DNA of 54,934 bases, taken from contig CAZIOH010000041.1 of assembly GCA_964540815.1 (NCBI GenBank), positions 1-54,934 on the forward strand. Reading direction: 5' to 3'. Of this stretch, positions 17,856-24,877 are shown piece after piece. The stretch is from CAZIOH01 sp964540815. GTDB taxonomy: Bacteria; Myxococcota_A; Polyangia; Fen-1088. The first letter of the stretch is position 1. Every line of letters begins with the position of its first letter. The notes under the pieces were generated by a model. It made no database searches. It was given only the letters and a program-made list of their open reading frames with translations, and was not told the origin of the DNA. Position numbers and translations under genes: made by a program.

Positions 17856-18403
17856 AGATCGGACGAAAGACCAGACGACAGACGGGACGGCAGACGACAC
17901 GAGAGGCGCGACGATGGTGGGACGTGGATGTGGCGCCCCTGGCACCCGTCCGCACCCACGTCGCTCGCCGCATGCACCTGGGGCTGGTGCTCGGCCTCGC
18001 GCTCGACCTCGCGCTCGACCTCGGGGGAGCGGGCGGGTGCGGACACGCGACCCGGACCGACTCCACCCCCGCCACCGCCACGACGTCCCCGGCGACCGCG
18101 CCACCACCTGCTGCTCGAAAGCTGAAGCGTACCGCTTCCACCGAGAACGGGACCCCGATCGCGACCGGCCCGGCGGGGCTGCTCCGGCCTGATGCCCTGC
18201 GACGCATCCAGGAGAAGCTGGTCTCCTCGGGCAAGCTCGAGAGCGCCCACACCTCGGGAGCGCTCGATGCGCCCACCCGTGAGGCCCTGCGCCGGTTCCA
18301 GAGCGAGAACCAGCTCCCGGCCACCGGCGCGCCAGACGACGCCACGGTGGCCAAGCTCGGCCTCGCCCCCGCCGAGGTGTTTCGCTCGGCGGACCGCAAG
18401 TAG
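17852..18403 (+). CDS. Peptidoglycan-binding (PG_binding_1) domain protein
   Basis: 183-residue protein starting at the ATGA overlap with the DUF748 gene. A very basic N-terminus precedes a hydrophobic stretch (LGLVLGLALDLALDLGGAG) ending near GCGH, probably a signal or lipoprotein anchor. The C-terminal part (about residues 110-175) contains LRRIQEKL, SGALDAPTREALRRFQSEN and GAPDDATVAKLGL, the classic PG_binding_1 fold. Likely attached to the cell wall. Third gene of the kinase-DUF748 operon; no terminator was recognised before fumC. Confidence 0.75.
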   Translation: MKIGRKTRRQTGRQTTREARRWWDVDVAPLAPVRTHVARRMHLGLVLGLALDLALDLGGAGGCGHATRTDSTPATATTSPATAPPPAARKLKRTASTENGTPIATGPAGLLRPDALRRIQEKLVSSGKLESAHTSGALDAPTREALRRFQSENQLPATGAPDDATVAKLGLAPAEVFRSADRK

Positions 18404-18478
18404 CGAAGTCCGAGGAAGACCCTTCGCGACCACGGGCTCCGCGACTCACGAGGTCGAGTACAATCGGAGTCGATCCAG

Positions 18479-19906
18479 ATGTCCTCGCCGCCCATCCATC
18501 CCCGACCGCCGCCGCCCGGCGGTCCGACCCGCACCGAGCACGACACCTTCGGGCCCATCGAGGTGCCGGCCGAGCATCTCTGGGGCGCCCAGACGCAACG
18601 CAGCCTCGAGCACTTCCGTATCTCCGACGAGCGCATGCCGCGGGCGCTGATCGTCGCGCTGGTGCTGGTGAAGAAGGCCGCCGCCCTCGTGAACCGGGAG
18701 CTTGGCCTCCTGCCAGACGGGATCGCGCAGGCCGTGGTGGCGGCCGCCGACGAGATCCTCGCGGGGCAGCACCCGGCGGAGTTTCCCCTGTCCGTCTGGC
18801 AAACCGGTAGCGGAACCCAGACGAACATGAACGTGAACGAGGTCCTCGCCAACCGCGCCAGCGAGCTCCTGGGCGGGGGGCTGGGTGCCTCCAGGCTCGT
18901 CCACCCCAACGACCACGTCAACCACGGGCAATCCTCGAACGACGTTTTTCCCACCGCCATGGCCCTGGCCGCGACGGCTGCGCTCCGGGCGGACGTGCTG
19001 CCGCGGCTCGAGGCGTTGACGGGGACCGTCTCGGCGAAGGCCGCCGCCTTCGCCGACATCGTGAAGATCGGGCGGACCCACCTGATGGACGCCACGCCGG
19101 TGCGGTTCGGTCAGGAGGTCGGGGGCTGGGCCGCCCAGCTCGCGCAGGCGAGGCTCCACCTGGAGAGCAGCTTGCCCCACCTCGGCGAGCTGGCGATCGG
19201 AGGCACGGCGGTGGGGACCGGGCTCAACACCCACCCCGAGTTCGGCGCGCGGGTCTCCGAGCGCCTGTCGCTCCTCACGGGGTACCCGTTCGTCAGCGCG
19301 CCCGACAAGTTCGAGGCGCTGTCGGCCCACGACGCGCTGGTTTCGGCGCACGGCGCCCTGAAGACGCTCGCGGTGGCCTTGACCAAGATCGCCAACGACG
19401 TGCGTTGGCTCGCGTCCGGGCCGCGGGCCGGCCTGGCCGAGATCGAGATCCCCGAGAACGAGCCCGGGAGCTCCATCATGCCGGGCAAGGTCAACCCGAC
19501 ACAGGTCGAGGCGCTGTGCATGGTCTCGGCCCAGGTGTTCGGAAACGACGTGGCCATGACCTGGGGCGGCGCCTCCGGCAATTTCCAGCTGAACGTCTAC
19601 AAGCCGCTCCTCGCCCACAACTTCCTGCAGAGCGCCCGGCTCCTCGCGGACGGGATGGACAGCTTTCGAATCCACTGCATGGCCGGGCTCGAGCCCCGGG
19701 TCGAGCGCATGCGCGAGCTCGTCGAGCGATCGTTGATGCTCGTCACGGCGCTCACCCCACGCATCGGCTACGACGCCGCCGCCAGGATCGCCCACGAGGC
19801 CCACGCCCGTGGCTGCACCCTGCGCGAGGCGGCGCTGCGCCTCGGCCTGGTCAGCGGCGATGACTTCGATCGCTGGGTCCGCCCCGAGCTCATGACGCAC
19901 TCCTGA
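18479..19906 (+). CDS. fumC: Class II fumarate hydratase
   Basis: TCA-cycle enzyme interconverting fumarate and L-malate. 475 residues, normal for FumC. Hallmarks: HLWGAQTQRS near the start (written here as EHLWGAQTQRSLEHF), SGTQTNMNVNEV, and the fumarase/aspartase signature GSSIMPGKVNPTQ at about 331-343. HPNDHVNHGQSSND matches the substrate-binding loop of fumarase rather than aspartase. ATG at 18479 with GGAG about 10 bases upstream. Appears to be a single-gene unit; the 218 bases downstream contain no gene. Confidence 0.95.
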   Translation: MSSPPIHPRPPPPGGPTRTEHDTFGPIEVPAEHLWGAQTQRSLEHFRISDERMPRALIVALVLVKKAAALVNRELGLLPDGIAQAVVAAADEILAGQHPAEFPLSVWQTGSGTQTNMNVNEVLANRASELLGGGLGASRLVHPNDHVNHGQSSNDVFPTAMALAATAALRADVLPRLEALTGTVSAKAAAFADIVKIGRTHLMDATPVRFGQEVGGWAAQLAQARLHLESSLPHLGELAIGGTAVGTGLNTHPEFGARVSERLSLLTGYPFVSAPDKFEALSAHDALVSAHGALKTLAVALTKIANDVRWLASGPRAGLAEIEIPENEPGSSIMPGKVNPTQVEALCMVSAQVFGNDVAMTWGGASGNFQLNVYKPLLAHNFLQSARLLADGMDSFRIHCMAGLEPRVERMRELVERSLMLVTALTPRIGYDAAARIAHEAHARGCTLREAALRLGLVSGDDFDRWVRPELMTHS

Positions 19907-20124
19907 GTCCAGAGTCAGGTCCTCGGGAATCGGCCTGCCTCGGCTCGAGGACCGCGACAATCCCTTCGTGGCCTCTTGCGTGCGTGCAAGGCGCTTGCTC
20001 GATGGCAAGTTGCCCGCCGCGCCCTCGAGCCGCACATTCCAGCGGAAAGTGGCGGCTTTTCGGGGCCAACGAAACCTGCTGACATCGGCTTTTCATTGGC
20101 ATCGGATTTGAAGGCAAGGAGCAT

Positions 20125-20571
20125 ATGGGCCACCTTCACTCCCACCTCGACACGATCTCCGCGCCCCTCCTCGCCGGCCACGGCATCGCTCCCGCCGTGA
20201 AGCGCGAGCTCGTCAGTCTGCCGGCCTGGTTCCCCGCGGACAAGGCCGCCGCCATCCTGCGCCACCACGCGGCTGCCTTCGCGTTCGTGACCGACCGAAC
20301 GGGGATCAGCGGAACGGCGAGCCTGGTCGAGCTCGAGCGGGTCCCACGCTCGAAGAGTGTGGCGTGGGTGGCCACGCCGCTCGGTCGTGCGATCTCCCTC
20401 GACACGACCCCCGCGGAGGCCCTGGCCATGATGCGGCGCCAGGGTCTCGACCACCTCCCCGCTTCGGTGGGCGGGCTCATCATCGGGATCGTGACGCGCC
20501 AGGCGCTCGAGCCCCTCGTCGCGCCGCTCAGCGAAGGCGAGCCGTTGCTGCAGCCTCCCCTGGCTGCCTAG
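20125..20571 (+). CDS. Small CBS-domain protein
   Basis: 148-residue soluble protein. The core (about residues 50-135) reads as a CBS pair: AFVTDRTGISGTASLVEL, then LGRAISLDTTPAEALAMMRR, ending GLIIGIVTRQALE, the typical CBS strand-helix end. CBS modules bind adenosyl nucleotides and regulate partner proteins; no enzyme domain is attached. The first residues (MGHLHSHLD) are His-rich. ATG at 20125 with AAGGAG about 5 bases upstream. Its TAG stop forms part of the left end of an inverted-repeat element. Partner unknown. Confidence 0.7.
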   Translation: MGHLHSHLDTISAPLLAGHGIAPAVKRELVSLPAWFPADKAAAILRHHAAAFAFVTDRTGISGTASLVELERVPRSKSVAWVATPLGRAISLDTTPAEALAMMRRQGLDHLPASVGGLIIGIVTRQALEPLVAPLSEGEPLLQPPLAA

Positions 20572-20654
20572 TGCACCGCCTCGAAATAGCGTCAATACCG
20601 AGGCCGGCTCGGATCGTCGGCCAAATATGATGCTATTCCGACGGCGGTGCACTA
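20569..20654. mobile_element. 86-bp MITE-like inverted-repeat element
   Basis: The left end begins TAGTGCACCGCC and the right end is its exact reverse complement GGCGGTGCACTA. The similarity continues inward with a few mismatches for about 28 bases (AATAGCGTCA versus AATAGCATCA). There is no coding capacity. The left end contains the stop codon of the CBS gene. This is the shape of a miniature inverted-repeat element or a large hairpin; no clear target duplication is visible. Whether copies occur elsewhere cannot be seen here. Confidence 0.55.
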
Positions 20655-20931
20655 ATGCTCCGGCTTCACCGCGCGAGTGCTCCTCCCCGTCTCGTCATCC
20701 GACCCGCGCACGCTGCCCGTCGGTAACGTCCCCTCCGGATCGTCACGCCCGCGTAACCACCTCGGCCCCGGGGCCGGACGTGCGTGACCTCCCGATGCCG
20801 GGAATTCGCGGGCACGATGTTCCTTTCCATGTTGACTCGCACTGGCAGACCACATGCATACCAGCCGAGGGCTGGGCGGTCTGGTCCCGCCGAGCGCGCG
20901 TCGCACCTCCGTGGTGCGGGAAGGAACTGAC
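20655..20931. other. Non-coding stretch before the YHS gene
   Basis: No gene was recognised between the inverted-repeat element and the YHS gene. The stretch contains two GTAAC-type motifs (GGTAACG at about 20723 and CGTAACC at about 20754) and, at its right end, the promoter-like sequence listed separately. An ATG at 20854 in frame with the YHS gene falls inside the putative -10 region and is not taken as a start. Confidence 0.5.
20832..20860 (+). promoter_or_regulatory. Sigma-70-like promoter of the YHS gene
   Basis: TTGACT (20832-20837) is followed after exactly 17 bases by TGCATA (20855-20860), a good -35 and a weak -10. Transcription would begin near 20867, giving a leader of about 65 bases to the ATG at 20932. 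This supports the downstream start codon for the YHS protein. Confidence 0.4.
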
Positions 20932-21177
20932 ATGGCGAGCGACCCCGAATCGACCTCTTTTGACGATGGCCGGGTGACCACGTACAGGGACGAGGGTCCC
21001 CTGAGCCCGGCCGAACCGAGCTCTCTCGCGCGCGAGACAGATCCCGTGTGCGGCATGGAGGTGGATCCGGCGAAGCCCGAAGCGCTCAAGCTCGAGCACG
21101 GCGGCCAGGCGTACTACTTCTGTTCCAGCGATTGTCGCGACGCCTTCGAGGCGGATCCAGATCGCTTCGCGGTCTGA
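20932..21177 (+). CDS. Small YHS-domain protein
   Basis: 81-residue protein ending in a YHS (TRASH-like) metal-binding motif: DPVCGM (37-42), a short beta hairpin, then YYFCSSDC (61-68) and FEADPDRF. Cys40, Cys64 and Cys68 are the likely ligands. Such modules are common in copper ATPases and heavy-metal proteins; free-standing copies are thought to act as metal carriers or sensors. ATG at 20932 with GGAAGGA upstream. It lies 50 bases ahead of the aldo/keto reductase and may be co-transcribed with it. The metal is unknown. Confidence 0.8.
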   Translation: MASDPESTSFDDGRVTTYRDEGPLSPAEPSSLARETDPVCGMEVDPAKPEALKLEHGGQAYYFCSSDCRDAFEADPDRFAV

Positions 21178-21227
21178 CGCATTCTCCGCCGCCCGAGCTC
21201 CGCCCCCGCCCCACGAGGAACACAGGA

Positions 21228-22337
21228 ATGCCCACCCGACGCGCCTTTCTGGCCATGTCCAAGGCATATCCACTGGCAGCCGCCGCTTGGCCGGGGCTGG
21301 CCCTGGCTGCCCGAGAGCCAGCCGGGGGTGGTGGCGACGTCCCCAAGAAACCCCAGCCGGGTGCGCCCGGCCCCGAAGACATCCGGTTGCCGCCGGGAGG
21401 CGTGATGCCGATGCGGATGCTGGGGCGGACGGGCGTCAAGGTGTCGGTTCTCGGGCTCGGGGGCTTCCACATCGGCATCGCCAAGGACGAGCGCACGGCG
21501 GCCGAGATCATCCACACCGGGATCGATCACGGCGTGACCTTCCTCGACAACTGCTGGGACTACAACGACGGACGCAGTGAGGAGTGGATGGGCAAGGCCC
21601 TGCGCGATGGCCATCGCAAGCGGGTCTTCCTCATGACCAAGATCGACGGGCGGACCCGCGCCGCGGCGGCCGCCCAGATCGACCAGTGCCTGCGCAGCCT
21701 GCAGACCGACGTGATCGATCTGGTTCAGATCCACGAGGTCATCCGCGCCACGGATCCCGGGCGCGTCTTCGGACCCGACGGCGCGATCGAGGCGCTGGTC
21801 GCCGCCAGGAAGGCGGGGAAGCTGCGCTTCATCGGGTTCACCGGCCACAAAAGCTCCGGCATTCACCTCGCCATGCTGAAGAAGGCCTCCGCGCACGGGT
21901 TCAACTTCGACACCGTCCAGATGCCCCTCAACGTGATGGACGCGCACCAGGGCGATGGCTTCGAGCGCCGCGTGCTCCCGGTGCTGGTCCGGCAGGGAAT
22001 CGGCGTGCTCGGCATGAAGCCCTTCGGCTCCGGCTTGTTCTTCAAGAGTCGGCCGCTCGCCGAGCGGACCATCTCGCCGACCGCATGTCTCCAGTATCCG
22101 ATGACCCTGCCGACCTCGGTGGTCATCACGGGATGCGACACGGTGGGCATCCTCGAGCAAGCGATCGACGCCGCCTATCGACTGAGCACCGCCGAGCCGC
22201 CTCCGGCCACGGCGTGGCTGGAAAAGACGGCGGCGGCCGGGGCGGAGGGGAGCTGGGAGAAGTACAAGACCAGCGAGACCTTCGACGGCACGGCCAAGCA
22301 CCCATGGTGGCTCGACACCGCGTCGATCGCGCGCTGA
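21228..22337 (+). CDS. Tat-exported aldo/keto reductase
   Basis: 369-residue aldo/keto reductase. RMLGRTGVKVSVLGLGGFH opens the barrel. The catalytic set is visible as FLDNCWDYNDGRSE (Asp and Tyr), LMTKIDGR (Lys) and VQIHEV (His); TACLQYPMTLP and VVITGCD near the end fit the cofactor-side loops. The N-terminus, TRRAFLAMSKAYPLAAAAW, resembles a twin-arginine signal, so the enzyme may be periplasmic. ATG at 21228; the open frame upstream overlaps the YHS gene and is not coding. Followed immediately by a strong hairpin. Substrate unknown. Confidence 0.88.
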   Translation: MPTRRAFLAMSKAYPLAAAAWPGLALAAREPAGGGGDVPKKPQPGAPGPEDIRLPPGGVMPMRMLGRTGVKVSVLGLGGFHIGIAKDERTAAEIIHTGIDHGVTFLDNCWDYNDGRSEEWMGKALRDGHRKRVFLMTKIDGRTRAAAAAQIDQCLRSLQTDVIDLVQIHEVIRATDPGRVFGPDGAIEALVAARKAGKLRFIGFTGHKSSGIHLAMLKKASAHGFNFDTVQMPLNVMDAHQGDGFERRVLPVLVRQGIGVLGMKPFGSGLFFKSRPLAERTISPTACLQYPMTLPTSVVITGCDTVGILEQAIDAAYRLSTAEPPPATAWLEKTAAAGAEGSWEKYKTSETFDGTAKHPWWLDTASIAR

Positions 22338-22362
22338 GGGGGCCTGTGGGCCAAAGGCCCCC
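22338..22362 (+). terminator. Hairpin directly after the aldo/keto reductase
   Basis: Perfect 8-bp stem GGGGGCCT/AGGCCCCC with a 9-base loop, starting at the base after the stop codon. No T-run follows, so it may be a Rho-type or processing hairpin rather than a classical intrinsic terminator. Confidence 0.5.
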
Positions 22363-22537
22363 GCGGGGCGGGAGAAGGGCGGAATGGGGACGGAAATTCG
22401 GAAACCGCATCGCACCCTCTCGGCGCCCCCTCGCCTCGGAAGGGACGGGACGCGCGGCTGCTGGCTCCGCGGACCGGGGAGTGGGTGAGCAGCACCCCGT
22501 GCCCGGCGCGCTGATACTTTTCCCTCCCTCTGCGGTC

Positions 22538-22563
22538 TCGGTGTTTCGTCGACGAAACACCGA
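22538..22563. promoter_or_regulatory. Perfect 26-bp palindrome, candidate activator site
   Basis: Perfect palindrome with half-site TCGGTGTTTCGTC and no central loop. Its centre lies about 60 bases upstream of the -24 element of the sigma-54-type promoter, i.e. near -86 of the predicted start. That is where enhancer-binding-protein sites are usually found. The lack of a loop makes a terminator less likely. Function inferred. Confidence 0.5.
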
Positions 22564-22610
22564 AGGCGAGATCGCCCCAAAAAAGCCCGGGGCATCCGCG
22601 CGGGATCCGG

Positions 22611-22625
22611 TGGCACACACCTTGC
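22611..22625 (+). promoter_or_regulatory. Sigma-54-type (-24/-12) promoter of the RpoH-like gene
   Basis: TGGCAC, five bases, TTGC: an exact match to the -24/-12 consensus with the invariant GG and GC. Predicted start is near 22637, only about three bases before the ATG at 22640, which would give an essentially leaderless message. That short leader is the main reason for caution. Confidence 0.5.
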
Positions 22626-22639
22626 GATGTGAAGGCCGC

Positions 22640-23725
22640 ATGCTCAGCTCCGCAGAAAAAATTCACGAAGCCCGAGGTCACGCTCCCGTCCGCCGGGGAC
22701 CCATCAAGCTCACGAAGGCCCAGGCCCACCTCCACGTCGTCGCCGCCCCCGAGGAGCCCGCCCTGCCGACTGCCTGGAGCCCGCGCCGGACGAGCTCGAC
22801 CCCAGCGGCTGTCCCCAAGCTGTCCACCCCGGGCAAGACCCCGGGACGATCCGCGGCCGCCTCGACTTCCGACGGAACCGGCGACTCCACGCTCAAGGCC
22901 TACCTCGGCCAGCTCCGCAGGTACCCGGTCCTCTCGCGCGAGGAGGAGCACGAGATCGCCGTCGAGTTCGCCCGCACCGGAGATCCGGCTCTGGCGGCCC
23001 GACTGGTGACGGCCAACCTCCGCCTGGTGGTCAAGTTCGCGCGGGAATATCGCCGCGCGAGCCAGAACCTCCTCGATCTCATCCAGGAGGGCAACTCGGG
23101 GCTGGTGGTGGCGGTTCACAAGTACGACCCCCACCGAGGCGTGAAGCTTTCGTCCTATGCCGCGTGGTGGATTCGGGCGTATGTTCTCAACTTCGTGCTC
23201 TCGAATTGCCGCATGGTGAAGGTCGCCACGACCCAGGCGCAGCGGCGCCTGTTCTTCAACCTGGACAAGCAGCGCGCCCGCCTCGAGCGCAACGGCACCC
23301 ACGTGGATACCAAGCAGCTCGCGGTGGCGCTCGACGTGTCCGAGCAGCAGGTGACGGACATGGAACGGCGGCTGTCCCCCGAGCGCTCGCTTGACGTTCC
23401 GTTGCGGGGACGGGACAACAGCGAGATCGCCGCCGGTGATCTGGTGCGGGCGGCGCTGGAGGATGGCCCGGATGCGCAGGTCGAGCGGGGCGAGTTCCTG
23501 GAGATCCTGCGCAAGAAGCTCTCGACCTTCCAGAGCACGCTGACCGACCGCGATCTGGAGATCTTCCGCTGCCGTCTGCTCACCGAGGAGCCCGTGACCT
23601 CCACGCAGATTGCGACGCGCTTCGGGATCAGCCGGGAGAGGGTGCGACAGCTGGAGGAGCGGCTTCGCCAGCGCGCGCGCGAGTTCTTGGAGCACGAGCT
23701 CGGCGACGCGCTCTGTCAGGCATGA
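22640..23725 (+). CDS. Alternative sigma factor of the RpoH (sigma-32) family
   Basis: 361-residue sigma-70-family factor. Region 2 includes LVTANLRLVVKFAREY, LLDLIQEGNSGLVVAV and KLSSYAAWWIRAYVLN. The RpoH box is visible as QRRLFFNLDK (201-210), where RpoH proteins have QRKLFFNL. Region 4 ends in TQIATRFGISRERVRQLE. Regions 1.1 and the long non-conserved domain of RpoD are absent. An 80-residue Pro/Ser/Ala-rich N-terminal extension is unusual for RpoH but known from myxobacterial SigB/SigC-like factors (from memory). ATG 22640 is the only ATG ahead of region 2. Overlaps the next gene by ATGA. Confidence 0.9.
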   Translation: MLSSAEKIHEARGHAPVRRGPIKLTKAQAHLHVVAAPEEPALPTAWSPRRTSSTPAAVPKLSTPGKTPGRSAAASTSDGTGDSTLKAYLGQLRRYPVLSREEEHEIAVEFARTGDPALAARLVTANLRLVVKFAREYRRASQNLLDLIQEGNSGLVVAVHKYDPHRGVKLSSYAAWWIRAYVLNFVLSNCRMVKVATTQAQRRLFFNLDKQRARLERNGTHVDTKQLAVALDVSEQQVTDMERRLSPERSLDVPLRGRDNSEIAAGDLVRAALEDGPDAQVERGEFLEILRKKLSTFQSTLTDRDLEIFRCRLLTEEPVTSTQIATRFGISRERVRQLEERLRQRAREFLEHELGDALCQA

Positions 23726-24783
23726 GCGAGAGCCCGCCGCCACGCGGCGAGAGCGGAGCTCACCTCCCCTCGCCTGCGTCCTCCAGCTCCAGCACGGGCG
23801 GGCTCCCCATCCCAGGGGGCGGGCGCATCGGCTGGAAGGCGCTGGTGAAGGCGCTGTACGAGGAGTACCAGAAGGACGCGGTCGGCGACAGCGCGGCGGC
23901 CCTCAGCTACTACTTCTTCTTCTCGTTCTTTCCTTTTCTGGTCTTCCTCGCGACGCTCACCGCGTACATCCCCTTCGTGCAGTCCTCGGTGAGCCGGGTG
24001 CTGACCCAGGGGCGCGCGATCTTGCCGCCCGAGGCCATGTCGCTCATCGACACGCACGTGCAGGGTTTGATCGGCAAGCCGCGGCCGAACCTGCTCACCC
24101 TCGGGATCGTCATCACGCTGTACTCGGCCTCACGGGGCGTGGACGCCACCCGCAAGGCCTTGAACCTCGCCTATGACGTGAAGGAGACCCGCCCCCTGTG
24201 GAAGACCGAAGGGCTCAACTTCGGGCTGACGCTCGGGGGGGCGCTCTTCCTGCTGGTCGGGGTGGCCGCGCTGGTGGCGGGGGGCGACGCGGGCTTCTGG
24301 GTGGCGCGCCACCTCCAGATCGGCGACGTCTACGTCTTCGTGTGGCGGTGGGCGCGCTGGCCGGTCACGGCCTTCCTCGCGATTTCGCTGGCGGCGGTGA
24401 CGTATTTCCTGCTTCCCGACGTGAAGCAGGAGTTTCGCTTCATCACGCCGGGTGCGGTGGCGGGCACGCTGCTCTCCCTGGGGGCGACGTGGGGGTTCAC
24501 CACGTACGTGTCCAACTTCGGCAGCTACAACATCACGTACGGCTCGCTCGGCGGCGTCATCGTCCTGATGACGTGGTTCTACATCACCGGCCTCATCTAC
24601 ATCATGGGGGGCGAGATCAACGCCATCCTCGAGCACCACTCCGACGAGGGAAAGTCCAAGGGGGCGCACGCCGCCGGCGAGGTGCCCCCACCCCCCGTGC
24701 AGCGCCCGAGCGCCGCGGCGCCCGGTGACGCCAAGTCGGGGGTCCGCGAACCCAGCGCGCCCGCGGCCTCGCCCCCGCAGTGA
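23722..24783 (+). CDS. YihY/BrkB-family inner-membrane protein
   Basis: 353-residue membrane protein with about six hydrophobic helices. ALSYYFFFSFFPFLVFLATL and the later GGVIVLMTWFYITGLIYIMG are diagnostic of the YihY/BrkB family; STRGVDATR-like (here SRGVDATRKALN) is also typical. Older literature linked members to RNase BN by mistake; the true role is unclear and may be transport-related. The C-terminal roughly 45 residues are Pro/Ala/Ser-rich. Its ATG overlaps the sigma-factor stop, so it is very likely in the same transcript and a candidate target of the same stress regulation. Confidence 0.88.
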   Translation: MSESPPPRGESGAHLPSPASSSSSTGGLPIPGGGRIGWKALVKALYEEYQKDAVGDSAAALSYYFFFSFFPFLVFLATLTAYIPFVQSSVSRVLTQGRAILPPEAMSLIDTHVQGLIGKPRPNLLTLGIVITLYSASRGVDATRKALNLAYDVKETRPLWKTEGLNFGLTLGGALFLLVGVAALVAGGDAGFWVARHLQIGDVYVFVWRWARWPVTAFLAISLAAVTYFLLPDVKQEFRFITPGAVAGTLLSLGATWGFTTYVSNFGSYNITYGSLGGVIVLMTWFYITGLIYIMGGEINAILEHHSDEGKSKGAHAAGEVPPPPVQRPSAAAPGDAKSGVREPSAPAASPPQ

Positions 24784-24877
24784 CCACGTCGGTCGAACGA
24801 CCACCTCCGTGCGCGGCGCCGCACGAATTTCCACTCGACGGGAGGGCGGGGACCGGCTACAAGGTCGTGCCTCCGGC

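Noticed and set aside
20097..20111. TGGCAT-N5-TTGA before the CBS gene, considered as a sigma-54 promoter
   Set aside because: Same missing GC, and the AAGGAG ribosome-binding site would lie upstream of the resulting transcript start.
20854..20931. Upstream ATG (20854) for the YHS protein
   Set aside because: It falls in the -10 region of the best promoter candidate and lacks a ribosome-binding site; the ATG at 20932 has GGAAGGA upstream.
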